From Flagellimonas chongwuensis (GTDB taxonomy: Bacteria > Bacteroidota > Bacteroidia > Flavobacteriales > Flavobacteriaceae): DNA of 64,000 bases. The notes beneath the pieces were generated by a model. It ran no database searches and was not told where the DNA came from. It saw only the letters and a list, made by a program, of their open reading frames with translations. Shown here piece by piece: positions 9,027-18,826 of the stretch. Positions within the stretch are counted from its first letter, which is position 1. Every line of letters begins with the position of its first letter. The stretch is from NCBI RefSeq assembly GCF_013376415.1, contig NZ_WYET01000007.1:186001-250000 (forward strand). Direction: 5' to 3'. Both the position numbers and the translations under genes were made by a program.

Positions 9027-12000
9027 TTAAAATTTTAGATTAACTCCGAAGGAATAAATTGAAGCTAGAGGGTAGTTGTTGTCAGAAACCCCAATAGTAA
9101 GGTTATCCACCGCTCCATTTACAAATCTAGGCTGTAGTTCTGGATCCACTCCATCATAACCTGTGATAGTGAACAAGTTAGTCCCTTGAAGATATAGACG
9201 AACGCTGTCCATTCCCAAATAACCGGAAACATCTTCATTAAAAGTATATCCAATTTGCAAGTTCTTTAATCTCATGTAAGAACCATCCTCCACAAAGAAA
9301 GAGTTCGCATCACTTTCCCCGTTTGAAATACTCCAGCTCAACGCTGGCAATTCAGCATCCAAATTGTCCGGTGTCCATGAATCCAATACTCTTGTACTTC
9401 TATTGGCATTTGGGAACGTAGGGAAATCAGTATACACCTTGTCGTTGTTAAATATATCGTTTCCTTGTGATCCTTGGAAGAAAGCGGACATATCGAATCC
9501 TTTATAACCAAAAGTTAGGTTTACACCGTAAGTGAAATCAGGGTGAGGTGAACCAATAAAGGTTCTATCATCGTCATCAATGGTACCGTCATTGTTCAAA
9601 TCTCTATATCTGAACCTTCCAACACCATCAGCATCGGTTGCAAAACCTTGATTAGCAGCACTGGCCACTTCTGCTTCAGAAGCAAATATTCCATCTACTA
9701 TTCTACCATAGAAAGAGGATAATGGTTGACCTTCCTGAGTCCTGGTTACAGTTCCTGTGTTTCTAAAGCCACCGAAACCGGTCTGGAAAGCACTGATCAA
9801 ATCAAGTACTTCGTTTTTATAACTGGAGAAGTTTACATCAATTCCATATGTGAAACCGGAATCTGTACGGTCTCCATAACTTAATGTTGCATCCACACCT
9901 TTGTTCCTAATAGAACCGAGGTTTACGTATGGAGGAGCAGCATCAAGCGCTGTTGAACTATACAAACTTGCGTCTTGGTTGATCAAATCTTTGGTTGTGA
10001 TAGTAAAGTATTCTGCAGAAAGGTTCAACCTGTTATCAAAGAAACCAAGTTCTATACCAAAGTTGGTAGTTTCAGAAGTCTCCCATCTTAAATTTGGGTT
10101 CCCTGCCGCTGATAAAATCGCTCCTTGCGTAATACCCGCTGCACTACCATTATAGGCATAATTGGCATATTGCTCACTTAAGATGGAGAAGTTGACAGTA
10201 GGGTTATTGACCGGCAAGGTTTGGTTACCCAATTGTCCCCAAGAACCTTTCAATTTCACACGGCTCATAAATGAGTCGGTAGGCCAGAAACTTTCGTTGC
10301 TCACGACCCAACCTGCACTGAACGAAGGGAATATATCGCTCTTATTGTCTCCAACAAATCTTGAAGATTCATCTCGACGTACCGTAGCGGTCAAAAGATA
10401 TTTGCCATCGTAGTCATAGTTCACCGTACCAAAAACGGAGAACAATGAAGATGCGTTATCGTATGCATATGCAACGTTGGGTGCACCACCACCATTACTC
10501 AATAAGTAATAATCAGGTGTTTCGAAAAAATAATCAGTTCTTGAAATTTCCTTTCCCTTACCATGATTATCCAAAGCTTCGATACCTACCAATGCATTAA
10601 TGCTATGGTCTCCAAAAGACTTATTGAAGTTTAAGGTATTGGTCCATACCCACTCATAATTATCTTGTTCCGCCTCGGTCAACGTATTTGTTGAAAGTGG
10701 CTCTGGAGACTCGGGAATCAATGCCCTAAAACGTCTATCATTATAAGCCCGGATTGATCCGCCAATAGATGTTTTGAATTGAAGACCATCTATAATATCC
10801 AATGTAGCATAGATATCACCAAACACCCTAAAGGTCTTATTGAAATCATCCTTTTGACGAGTGGCCTCAGCTACAGGATTGTTTGGGTTTGCAAGTCCGT
10901 TGGCATTACTATAACTACCTGCAAAATTACCCTCAGCATCGTATACAGGGACCAAAGGAGACATTCTTGTAGCGAAGTTGAACCAAGATTGTCCACCGCT
11001 TCTTCTATCAAAAGAGATATTGACGTGCTCACCGATCCTAAGTTTCTCACCAATCTTAAATTCAGAGTTCAACCGCACATTTCCTCTTTTAAACCCTGTG
11101 TGGATCTGGATACCTTGACGGTTCAAATATCCAGCAGAAAAAAGGAACTTAGATTTTTCATTACCATTCTCTAACGTAATGGAAGCATTCTGAGTTATTG
11201 CAGTCCTATAAATTTCATCCAACCAATCCGTTCCGTTCGGTCTTACGTTCATGGTAACTGGAACGTCACCTTGTATCGTAGAAGGAACTACTGGGTTAGG
11301 ACCATTACCATATTGTATATGGGATGGTGTGTTACCGTCATTCAACATACTTTGCCAAAAAACTTCCCCTAGTTGCTGAGCGTTCAACAACTCTGGCACA
11401 TTGGTAGGTGCTGAAAAACCAGTATACATATCCAAGGACACTTTTGCTGTATCTAGGTTATACCCACCACTTTTTGTAGTGATAATCACAACACCATTCG
11501 ATGCTCTTGCACCATAAATGGCGGCTGCACCATCCTTAAGTACGTTCATCTGTGCGATGTCTGCAGGATTTATCGAGTTCAAAACCCCTGGATCATCTGT
11601 TTGTACCCCATCTATAATATATAATGGGTCGTTACTGTTACCTGTTCCATACCCCCTGATGCGTACTACAGGTGAGGCACCTGGAGAACCGTTGTTTGTG
11701 ATGGTAACACCCGAAACCCTACCTTGTAAGGCCTCTGCTGCGTTTACCACAGGTGTTTTGGTTGCTTCAGCAACATCAACCGTTCCTACGGAACCTGTCA
11801 ATTCACCTCTGGTCTGCGTACCATAACCTGTTACAACCACCTCATCCAAGGCAGCGGCATCTTCCTGCATGGTCACATCCACAGTAGAATTACCGTTTAC
11901 CGGAATTTCTATGGTTTTAAACCCTACATAAGAAAAGATTAGAGTAGCATCTGAAGCTGCAGTAATGGAATAGTTTCCATCAAAATCTGCCTGAGTTCCA

Positions 12001-12233
12001 TTAGTGGTACCTTTTACAATAACATTGGTACCTGGCAAAGGTGTTCCAAAATTATCCACAACCGTACCCGTTATGGTTAATTGGTAAGGGGGCGAAGTAG
12101 CATCACCCGAGTCCGGGGCCGCTGCAAACGCAGATCCACCCACCAACATCATTGTCATTGACAAAAAGAATGTCTGAAAAGCCTTTAGGGCACCAGACAA
12201 CCTTGTCAAAACTTGAATTCTGTTTTGATTCAT
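9027..12233 (-). CDS. SusC/RagA-family TonB-linked outer-membrane transporter
   Basis: The product has a signal peptide ending near GGSAFA. Next come a carboxypeptidase-D-like domain (ITGTVVDNFGTPLPGTNVIVKGT ... GFKTIEI), the TonB box region DEVVVTGYGTQTR, a plug domain (VRIRGYGTGNSNDPLYIIDGVQ, MNVLKDGAAAIYGARASNGVVIITTKSG) and a 22-strand-type barrel to the C-terminus. It imports oligosaccharides or similar ligands using TonB energy, with the SusD lipoprotein as lid. An ATG at 12290 would add 19 residues. I prefer the ATG at 12233, which gives a conventional N-terminus starting MNQNRIQ. The 460-bp region upstream is shared with the divergent Nudix-type regulator and carries its likely operator. 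Confidence 0.95.
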   Translation of the reverse strand: MNQNRIQVLTRLSGALKAFQTFFLSMTMMLVGGSAFAAAPDSGDATSPPYQLTITGTVVDNFGTPLPGTNVIVKGTTNGTQADFDGNYSITAASDATLIFSYVGFKTIEIPVNGNSTVDVTMQEDAAALDEVVVTGYGTQTRGELTGSVGTVDVAEATKTPVVNAAEALQGRVSGVTITNNGSPGASPVVRIRGYGTGNSNDPLYIIDGVQTDDPGVLNSINPADIAQMNVLKDGAAAIYGARASNGVVIITTKSGGYNLDTAKVSLDMYTGFSAPTNVPELLNAQQLGEVFWQSMLNDGNTPSHIQYGNGPNPVVPSTIQGDVPVTMNVRPNGTDWLDEIYRTAITQNASITLENGNEKSKFLFSAGYLNRQGIQIHTGFKRGNVRLNSEFKIGEKLRIGEHVNISFDRRSGGQSWFNFATRMSPLVPVYDAEGNFAGSYSNANGLANPNNPVAEATRQKDDFNKTFRVFGDIYATLDIIDGLQFKTSIGGSIRAYNDRRFRALIPESPEPLSTNTLTEAEQDNYEWVWTNTLNFNKSFGDHSINALVGIEALDNHGKGKEISRTDYFFETPDYYLLSNGGGAPNVAYAYDNASSLFSVFGTVNYDYDGKYLLTATVRRDESSRFVGDNKSDIFPSFSAGWVVSNESFWPTDSFMSRVKLKGSWGQLGNQTLPVNNPTVNFSILSEQYANYAYNGSAAGITQGAILSAAGNPNLRWETSETTNFGIELGFFDNRLNLSAEYFTITTKDLINQDASLYSSTALDAAPPYVNLGSIRNKGVDATLSYGDRTDSGFTYGIDVNFSSYKNEVLDLISAFQTGFGGFRNTGTVTRTQEGQPLSSFYGRIVDGIFASEAEVASAANQGFATDADGVGRFRYRDLNNDGTIDDDDRTFIGSPHPDFTYGVNLTFGYKGFDMSAFFQGSQGNDIFNNDKVYTDFPTFPNANRSTRVLDSWTPDNLDAELPALSWSISNGESDANSFFVEDGSYMRLKNLQIGYTFNEDVSGYLGMDSVRLYLQGTNLFTITGYDGVDPELQPRFVNGAVDNLTIGVSDNNYPLASIYSFGVNLKF

Positions 12234-12695
12234 AGATAGTCTATTTAGTTTAGTTATTTCTAATGATCTCGACCGTGCATATTGTCTCAATCAGGAACAA
12301 TAATAGTTATTTTTTTATAATTGGCAATATTTTAACAGTAAATATTGAATATGACAAAATCTATACTTTCAAAATATAAATCTGGTAATCCTAAAAAAAC
12401 GTTAATTATACTGGACGTAGAGCGGGATGGCAATTATGGCAATGAAATATTCTTCTGCTCAGAAAACAAAAAACAAACAAATTAGTCCTTCTATGTTACA
12501 ATTATAATATATCTCTCCTCCAGTCTGAAAAATGTTAGCAAACATTAGATAAAGAATAAGCTCCCGACTAAATTATAGTTCATGTTCAGTAATTATTTCA
12601 GTATCTCCCCTTTATATTGTATCAATTTGATACAATAATGCCCCTGTTTTTTTACTTTTATATTTTTTTAGTGTAAATTTTGCGATGTTTACAAT
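12234..12695. other. Divergent intergenic region between susC and the Nudix-type regulator
   Basis: About 460 bp of AT-rich DNA with no supportable gene. It must hold the leftward susC promoter and the rightward regulator promoter. The only strong feature seen is the 23-bp palindrome at 12615-12637. A TAAATTTTG sequence just before the regulator start resembles a -7 element with one extra base. I could not assign the susC promoter with confidence. Confidence 0.5.
12615..12637. promoter_or_regulatory. Palindromic operator upstream of the Nudix-type regulator
   Basis: Perfect 10-bp arms TATTGTATCA (12615-12624) and TGATACAATA (12628-12637) with a 3-bp centre. It is 58 bp before the regulator start and in the shared region with susC. 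The size and symmetry fit a dimeric winged-helix regulator of the AraR/NrtR type, so it is a natural candidate for autoregulation and control of both arms of the locus. Confidence 0.7.
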
Positions 12696-13412
12696 ATGTT
12701 GCCTTCAGAAAACAAATACCTAACCAACGTTTCTTTTGATACCGTAATCTTTGGTTTCACAGGGGAAGAACTAAAAATTTTGGTGCTCGAATACCAGAAT
12801 ACAGGTTTATTTGCATTACCTGGTGGCTACATTAGAAGAGATGAAAACTTATTGGATGCTGCCAAAAAGGGCATTATGAGGCGTACAGGTCTCAAAACAA
12901 TTCACTTGGAGCAGTTCCATACGTTTGGAAAGCTGAACAGGTCCAATCCTGAACCATCTAAAAGGATTGCCAAGGGCCTGGGCTATGAGATGCCGGATGA
13001 TCACTGGGTATTGGATAGGTTCATTACCGTAGGGTATTACTCTTTGATCAATTACAATGAGGTTCGCCCAACACCTAACAAGTTCTCCGATTCCATAAAT
13101 TGGTATAGCATCAATAACCTTCCTCCTTTGATGATGGACCACGAGGAAATCGTAAAAAAAGCATTGGAGGCCATCAGGACCGACCTTGGTAAAAAACCTA
13201 TTGGGACCAATCTGTTGCCCGAAAAATTCACCATGAAAGAATTACGAAAAGTATACGAGGCCATTTTGGACAAAAAACTTCGACGGACTACTTTTCAACG
13301 CAAAATTCTAAGTATGGACATCCTTATAAGGCATGAAAAACTCTATACCGGAGCGGCCAACAAAGCACCTTACCTTTATAGCTTTGATAAAGAAAAAATT
13401 GAAAAGCTATAA
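12696..13412 (+). CDS. Nudix-fold transcriptional regulator (NrtR/AraR-like)
   Basis: The 238-aa product has an N-terminal Nudix-hydrolase fold (residues about 8-140; VSFDTVIFGF ... LFALPGGYIRRDENLLDAA) and a C-terminal winged-helix region (FTMKELRKVYEAILDKKLRRTTFQRKIL). The Nudix box has lost its catalytic core: where REUxEE is expected the sequence reads KKGIMRRTG. It therefore probably senses a ligand rather than hydrolysing one, as shown for NrtR and the Bacteroides AraR regulator. The sensed molecule may be a sugar derived from the linked locus, which is inference. The perfect palindrome at 12615-12637 is the likely binding site. The downstream oxidoreductase genes run in the same direction. 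Confidence 0.88.
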   Translation: MLPSENKYLTNVSFDTVIFGFTGEELKILVLEYQNTGLFALPGGYIRRDENLLDAAKKGIMRRTGLKTIHLEQFHTFGKLNRSNPEPSKRIAKGLGYEMPDDHWVLDRFITVGYYSLINYNEVRPTPNKFSDSINWYSINNLPPLMMDHEEIVKKALEAIRTDLGKKPIGTNLLPEKFTMKELRKVYEAILDKKLRRTTFQRKILSMDILIRHEKLYTGAANKAPYLYSFDKEKIEKL

Positions 13413-13480
13413 CCCATTGCACAACGTCCATTAGAATTGAGCAAAAATTATAACCTTTAAAAGCTAAACTAAATACCAAA

Positions 13481-15187
13481 ATGCCAAATTTTAATATTGA
13501 TGCCGACCCAAAACAAACATATGATGCCATTGTAATAGGCTCAGGTATAAGTGGAGGTTGGGCAGCCAAAGAACTTTGTGAGAAGGGATTAAAAACCTTA
13601 GTTCTTGAACGTGGCCCCGTGGTAGAACATCCAAGTGACTATACCACCGCTAATTTGGACCCATGGGATTTGGAACTTCGCGGCGGCCTTACACCGGAAC
13701 AAAAGGAAAAACATTATAAAGCTATAAGGTCTGGGTTTATAGGTCAGGACACCGAACATTTTTTTGCCAACGACAAAGAAAACCCATATACGGAGGTTAA
13801 GCCATTTCTTTGGATACGGGGACACCAAATGGGAGGTCGCTCCCTACTTTGGGGAAAACAAACCTACCGTTGGAGCGAAATGGACTTTGAGGCAAATGCA
13901 AAAGATGGACATGGGGTGGATTGGCCCATTCGCTATAAAGACCTCGAGCCATGGTACAGCTACGTGGAAAAATTTGCAGGAATCAGCGGAGAGGCTCTTG
14001 GCTTGCCACAACTGCCGGATAGCCACTTTCTCCCTCCCATGGAATTGAATTGTGTAGAAAAAGATATCAAAAAACGTATTGAAAGGGATTTCCCTGGTAG
14101 ACATATGATTATTGGTAGGGTTGCCCACTTGACCCAGCCCCTGAACGGAAGGGGGCAATGTCAATATCGAAACCGATGCAGTCGAGGTTGCCCGTACGGT
14201 GCATATTTTAGCAGTAATGCCGTAACGCTTCCAGCAGCGAACGCAACAGGAAACCTTACTTTTAGACCGTATTCCATTGTACAATCCATAATGTACGATG
14301 AAAGTACAGGAAAAGCATCCGGGGTGCGCATTATTGATGCCGAGACCAATGAGGACATTGAGTTCAAGGCAAAGATTATTTTCTGTAACGCCTCAACGTT
14401 GAGTACAACTCAAATTCTACTGAATTCAACCTCAGACCGTTTCCCGAATGGTATGGGTAATGATAGCGGAGAACTGGGCCACAACCTTATGGACCATACT
14501 TATCGTGTTGGGGCCTTAGGAAAAGTTGAAGGCTATGAAGATAAATATTATAGTGGGCGTAGACCCAACGGCATTTATATTCCGCGCTACTGGAACATTG
14601 ATGAAAAATCAAAAACCGACAAGTTCCTTCGAGGTTTTGGTTTTCAAGGTGGAGGATACCGAATGGGCAATAGTGAAGCTGCCAACCGCAAGGAATTCGG
14701 TGGCGACTACAAGGACAGTATCATGAAACCCGGACCTTGGGAATTTTTCATTACAGGATTTGCAGAATGTTTGCCCTATCATGACAATAAGGTTTTTCTC
14801 AACAAAGAAGTTACAGATAAATGGGGGCAGCCTACCCTATCCATTGATGCCGAATATAAGGAAAACGAATTGGCCCAAAACAAACAAATTCAGGAAGATG
14901 CCGTGGAAATGTTGGAAAAAGCCGGTGTAAAGGATATCATTGGTTTTGATAACGAACACGAACCTGGATATGGTGTTCATGAAATGGGTACCGCTAGGAT
15001 GGGGCGAGACCCAAAAACTTCCGTTTTGAACGGCACCAACCAGATTCATTCGGTGAAAAACGTATTTGTTACCGATGGGGCCTGTATGACCTCCAACTCC
15101 TGCGTAAACCCATCTTTGACCTATATGGCACTCACGGCACGAGCCGCTAATCATGCTGTAGAAGAACTTAAAAAACTCAACATTTAA
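13481..15187 (+). CDS. GMC-family FAD oxidoreductase, probable catalytic subunit of a glycoside 3-dehydrogenase
   Basis: The 568-aa product begins with an FAD-binding Rossmann motif (YDAIVIGSGISGGWAAKEL, then LVLERG). It ends with the GMC C-terminal domain (GVHEMGTARMGRDPKTSVLNG ... VFVTDGACMTSNSCVNPSLTYMALTARA). A Cys-rich stretch (GQCQYRNRCSRGCPYGA) resembles the iron-sulfur-like site of glucose/glucoside 3-dehydrogenase large subunits. The next gene, 4 bp away, encodes the subunit-3-like partner that carries a Tat signal. That pairing is the arrangement of periplasmic FAD glucoside 3-dehydrogenases and gluconate or sorbitol dehydrogenases. The catalytic subunit has no signal peptide of its own and would be exported with the partner. 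The exact sugar is not determined. Confidence 0.88.
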   Translation: MPNFNIDADPKQTYDAIVIGSGISGGWAAKELCEKGLKTLVLERGPVVEHPSDYTTANLDPWDLELRGGLTPEQKEKHYKAIRSGFIGQDTEHFFANDKENPYTEVKPFLWIRGHQMGGRSLLWGKQTYRWSEMDFEANAKDGHGVDWPIRYKDLEPWYSYVEKFAGISGEALGLPQLPDSHFLPPMELNCVEKDIKKRIERDFPGRHMIIGRVAHLTQPLNGRGQCQYRNRCSRGCPYGAYFSSNAVTLPAANATGNLTFRPYSIVQSIMYDESTGKASGVRIIDAETNEDIEFKAKIIFCNASTLSTTQILLNSTSDRFPNGMGNDSGELGHNLMDHTYRVGALGKVEGYEDKYYSGRRPNGIYIPRYWNIDEKSKTDKFLRGFGFQGGGYRMGNSEAANRKEFGGDYKDSIMKPGPWEFFITGFAECLPYHDNKVFLNKEVTDKWGQPTLSIDAEYKENELAQNKQIQEDAVEMLEKAGVKDIIGFDNEHEPGYGVHEMGTARMGRDPKTSVLNGTNQIHSVKNVFVTDGACMTSNSCVNPSLTYMALTARAANHAVEELKKLNI

Positions 15188-15191
15188 TCTC

Positions 15192-15785
15192 ATGGACCGT
15201 AGAAAAGCTTTAAAATTTACAGGAAGTATGGCCGCGTTGGCCGTTTCAGGCCCGTCCTTGCTATCATTGTTACAATCATGTAAAAATGAGGCCCGAATGG
15301 ATTGGCAACCCATATTTTTGACTATAGATGAAGCAGCATTCGTCTCCAAAATCGTGGATATGATATTGCCACGAACCGAAACTCCGGGAGCACTCGATGT
15401 AAAAACGGATATATTCATCGATAAGGTTTACGCCAATCTTTATGACACCGATGCTCAGGAACATGTAAGGAAAGAAATTGAAAAATTCAATCAAGATTGC
15501 ATTTCTGATTTTGGCGACAGCTTTGTAAACCTATCCGAATCGGACCAAATCAAGGTTTTACAAAAAGCGGAAGAGAATTCAGGACAATTTGGAAGCGGCG
15601 TGTGGGGAACCACAGTGGGCAAACCTGAACCTGTAGGTTTTTATCGTTCCTTAAAATCAACTGCGCTCTGGGGCTATTTCACTTCGCAAGAAATCGGTGA
15701 AAATGTTTTGAGTTATGATCCCATACCAGGAGGATATAATGGTTGTATTCCCTTAAGTGAGGTAGGCAACAAATGGAGTCTGTAA
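15192..15785 (+). CDS. Gluconate 2-dehydrogenase subunit 3 family protein (Tat-exported partner of the GMC enzyme)
   Basis: The 197-aa product starts with a twin-arginine N-terminus (MDRRKALKFTG), a hydrophobic stretch and a possible lipobox (LLQSC), so it may be a Tat lipoprotein. The body matches the gluconate 2-dehydrogenase subunit 3 family (FLTIDEAAFVSKIVDMILPRTETPGALD ... FIDKVYANLYD). Members form a complex with the GMC flavoprotein and provide its export signal. It begins 4 bp after the GMC gene and ends 1 bp before the next gene, so all three belong to one tight operon. Confidence 0.88.
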   Translation: MDRRKALKFTGSMAALAVSGPSLLSLLQSCKNEARMDWQPIFLTIDEAAFVSKIVDMILPRTETPGALDVKTDIFIDKVYANLYDTDAQEHVRKEIEKFNQDCISDFGDSFVNLSESDQIKVLQKAEENSGQFGSGVWGTTVGKPEPVGFYRSLKSTALWGYFTSQEIGENVLSYDPIPGGYNGCIPLSEVGNKWSL

Positions 15786-15786
15786 T

Positions 15787-17154
15787 ATGGACTCCAAACC
15801 CTTTTATATCAACCGAAGAAAGTTTTTAGCAAGTTCCACGGCAGCTCTGGCACTCTCAACATTTGGTGCCTATGGTCTGGATTTGATTCATTCCCCAAAA
15901 AAATGGAGAGTTGGGCTTATTGGTTGTGGCTGGTACGGTAAAAGTGACCTCTTCAAACTCATCCAAGTTACCAATGTAGAAGTGGTATCACTTTGTGATG
16001 TGGATAAAAAACATCTCGAGGAAGCTGCCCAATTGGTCGCCCAACGTCAGGCATCGAAAAAAAGACCACGCCTATATCATGATTATCGTAAAATGCTCGC
16101 TGAAAAGGACTTGGATATCGTTCTGATAGGTTCTCCAGACCATTGGCATGCATTACAGGCCATAGAAGCTATGGAAGCTGGTGCGCACCTTTATCTGCAA
16201 AAACCCATCAGTTTAGATGTTTTGGAAGGCGAAGCCATTTTGAGCACTGCACGGAAACTTGGGAAAAAAGTACAAGTAGGTACGCAACGTAGAAGTACAC
16301 CACATTTGATAGAGGGCAAGAAAAATATCATCGATGCCGGACTATTGGGAAAAATATCCCATGTAGAAATGTGTTGTTACTATCACATGCGGTGGAACGC
16401 CAACCCTCCCGTACAAGAGGTTCCAGATTATTTTGATTATGATTTTTGGTCGGGACCTGCCCCACTCCGCCCCTACATTGGGTTGCCCCACCGAAGTTGG
16501 CGCGCCTTTATGGAATATGGCAATGGCATCGTTGGCGATATGTGTGTTCACATGTTGGATGCAGTACGTTGGATGCTTGACCTTGGTTGGCCCAAAAAGG
16601 TAAGCTCCACCGGGGGAATCTATGTTCAAAAGGATTCCATCGCCAATATTTCCGACACCCAAACAGCCATTTTTGAATTTGATGAACTAAACTGTGTATG
16701 GCAGCATCGTAGCTGGGGAAATCCGACGGACCCAGATTATCCATGGGCATTTTTCATTTATGGTGAAAAAGGTACGTTTAAAGGAAGTGTTCATCAGTAT
16801 GAATTTATTCCTAACGGAGATGGAAAAACCATAAAAAAGGAAGTAGTCTACGAACGTGAAAAGTATCCCGAAGATTTAAAAGAAAAGGATATAGAGTTGC
16901 ATACCGCACCTGCTACCCGAGGACACATGTTGGACCTATTGGACTCCATAGAAAATGATAGGCTTCCGGTTGCCGATGTGCTGCAAGGACATATTTCAAC
17001 GGCTAGTTGCATCTTGGCCAACCTGTCCATGAAATTGGAACGACCCTTGGCCTACAATCCTCAAGAAAGGATGATAATCAATGATGCCGAAGCTTCGAGT
17101 TTATTGAAGAATACGTATAGAGGGCCATGGAAGCATCCTTACGAATCCATTTAA
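15787..17154 (+). CDS. Tat-exported Gfo/Idh/MocA-family oxidoreductase
   Basis: The 455-aa product has a Tat motif (NRRKFLAS, residues 9-16), a hydrophobic segment and then a dinucleotide-binding Rossmann domain (WRVGLIGCGWYG, residues 40-51). The family's EKP motif is replaced by QKP (Q138-K-P140) in AHLYLQKPISL. The C-terminal alpha/beta domain includes EMCCYYHMRWN and GNGIVGDMCVHMLD, the position of the catalytic histidine. Exported members act on sugars with a tightly held NAD cofactor and take part in 3-keto-glycoside chemistry or glycoside hydrolysis by oxidation and elimination. Its operon with the GMC pair supports that role. The missing Glu of EKP is unusual but occurs in some exported subfamilies. 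Confidence 0.87.
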   Translation: MDSKPFYINRRKFLASSTAALALSTFGAYGLDLIHSPKKWRVGLIGCGWYGKSDLFKLIQVTNVEVVSLCDVDKKHLEEAAQLVAQRQASKKRPRLYHDYRKMLAEKDLDIVLIGSPDHWHALQAIEAMEAGAHLYLQKPISLDVLEGEAILSTARKLGKKVQVGTQRRSTPHLIEGKKNIIDAGLLGKISHVEMCCYYHMRWNANPPVQEVPDYFDYDFWSGPAPLRPYIGLPHRSWRAFMEYGNGIVGDMCVHMLDAVRWMLDLGWPKKVSSTGGIYVQKDSIANISDTQTAIFEFDELNCVWQHRSWGNPTDPDYPWAFFIYGEKGTFKGSVHQYEFIPNGDGKTIKKEVVYEREKYPEDLKEKDIELHTAPATRGHMLDLLDSIENDRLPVADVLQGHISTASCILANLSMKLERPLAYNPQERMIINDAEASSLLKNTYRGPWKHPYESI

Positions 17155-17197
17155 AAAACTTAAAAAGTTGTGTCAAACGATGTCACTTGAACATATT

Positions 17198-18688
17198 ATG
17201 AAAAATATCAGCCTCCTACTCTTCTGTATTTGTTTATGCACCATATGCCAGGCCCAACAAAACAATAAACGGACCATTGTGACCACAGATGGTGAAATCG
17301 ACGATGTGGATACCTTTATCCGCTTTTTGATGTACACCAACGAATTCGATACCGAAGGACTGATCTACTCCAGTTCCATGTGGCACTGGAAGGGAGATGG
17401 CAAAGGCACCACCATGGTATCGGAAATGGAAATGACCCGTAACATGTATGGGGAGCGAAGCGAATTAAGGTGGCCCGGTACCACTTGGATGGAAGAATTA
17501 TTGAGCGAATATGGCAAAGTTCACCCCAATCTACTGCTGCACGATAAAAATTATCCTTCAGCAGAAAAGCTTTTGTCATTGGTGAAGGTGGGCAACATCG
17601 ATTTTGAAGGAGAAATGGACCAACGGACCGAAGGTTCCGAATGGATTGCCCAAAAATTGATGGATGATGACCCGCGGGAAATATTTCTTCAAGCTTGGGG
17701 AGGAACCAATACCATTGCCCGTGCCCTAAAATCTATTGAGGAAGATTATTCAAACCATAAGAATTGGGAAGAAATCAAAGAAAAGGTATCCAAAAAGGCC
17801 ATTATTTATACCATAATGGACCAAGATGCCACCTACAAAAAGTATATCGGCCCCAATTGGCCCAAAATCCGTGTATTCTATAATGCGAATCAATTTTGGT
17901 GCTTTGCCTACCCTTGGAAAAGAGTGGTTCCAAAAAGCCAGCAGCCTTTTCTAGAAGGTAGTTTTATGGGCCCAAATATCATTAATGACCATGGTCCACT
18001 TTTCAAAAAATACTATTCCTACGGGGATGGACAGAAACAAGAGGGCGACCCCAACCATTTTGAAGGTGATATCTCAAAAATTGTAGATACAGAGAGGGGC
18101 AGTTTTTCAAAATATGATTTTATCTCTGAAGGAGACTCCCCAGCATTCCTGCATTTGGTAGATGTGGGATTGGACAACTATGAAGACCCGTCAAGAGGCG
18201 GTTGGAGCGGTCGTTTTGTGCAATCAAAAGAAAATCCATACAGATACGAAGACGGGGATGCTGCTTCCGACCTAAATCCAGAAACAGGAGAAATGGACAA
18301 AAGCTATCCGCAGACCAGATGGATCAAACCTATGCAATTGGATTTCGCTGCTAGGGCGGATTGGTGCATCAAACCATTTTCAGAAGCAAACCACCCACCA
18401 AAAATTAACGTAGCGGAGGGGAATACCATAACCTCAACAGCTGGTGGAACACTTACGCTGAACATTTCCTGCGAGGATGTAGATGGCCATCCAGTTTATT
18501 TTAAAGCTTGGCCCTACTCGGAGGCGGGAGACGGCGCTGTACAAATTGAATTGAACCAGGACAGAGCTAAAATACAAGTTCCTAAAACGGCTAAAACCGG
18601 TGAAAAATATCATGTGATCATAGAAGGTACGGATACTGGTTTTCCTGCTTTGACAAGATACCAGCGTGTAATCATTGAAATTAATTAA
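17198..18688 (+). CDS. Exported DUF1593 (nucleoside-hydrolase-like) protein, Sde0182 type
   Basis: The product has a signal peptide (MKNISLLLFCICLCTICQAQ). A DUF1593 domain with a nucleoside-hydrolase-like fold follows (RTIVTTDGEIDDVDTFIRFLMYTNEFDTEGLIYSSS, where the Asp cluster recalls the calcium site of nucleoside hydrolases). The C-terminus is a beta-sandwich of the Sde0182 kind (PPKINVAEGNTITSTAGGTL ... VIIEGTDTG). Family members are found in polysaccharide-use loci. The enzymatic activity is not established, but hydrolysis of a glycosidic bond is likely. An upstream in-frame TTG at 17168 is less convincing than the ATG at 17198, which directly precedes the signal sequence. It is the fourth gene after the regulator in the rightward run. 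Confidence 0.86.
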   Translation: MKNISLLLFCICLCTICQAQQNNKRTIVTTDGEIDDVDTFIRFLMYTNEFDTEGLIYSSSMWHWKGDGKGTTMVSEMEMTRNMYGERSELRWPGTTWMEELLSEYGKVHPNLLLHDKNYPSAEKLLSLVKVGNIDFEGEMDQRTEGSEWIAQKLMDDDPREIFLQAWGGTNTIARALKSIEEDYSNHKNWEEIKEKVSKKAIIYTIMDQDATYKKYIGPNWPKIRVFYNANQFWCFAYPWKRVVPKSQQPFLEGSFMGPNIINDHGPLFKKYYSYGDGQKQEGDPNHFEGDISKIVDTERGSFSKYDFISEGDSPAFLHLVDVGLDNYEDPSRGGWSGRFVQSKENPYRYEDGDAASDLNPETGEMDKSYPQTRWIKPMQLDFAARADWCIKPFSEANHPPKINVAEGNTITSTAGGTLTLNISCEDVDGHPVYFKAWPYSEAGDGAVQIELNQDRAKIQVPKTAKTGEKYHVIIEGTDTGFPALTRYQRVIIEIN

Positions 18689-18826
18689 CTTTCAAATAAA
18701 CCTTGAATACATAGAAAATCAGGCTATTGGCTGTTCCAAGAATTGAACTTGTTTCTTTTTGTTATAAATCTACTTTCTTAACTTTCAATATTCTGATTTA
18801 GCAGCACATAAAAACTAAATAACAAT

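Noticed and set aside
12234..12290. Longer SusC start at 12290
   Set aside because: It adds 19 charged residues before a normal signal peptide; the ATG at 12233 gives a conventional export signal.
14837..15418. 193-codon minus-strand frame over the GMC/subunit-3 junction
   Set aside because: Antisense shadow of two well-supported genes in a tight operon.
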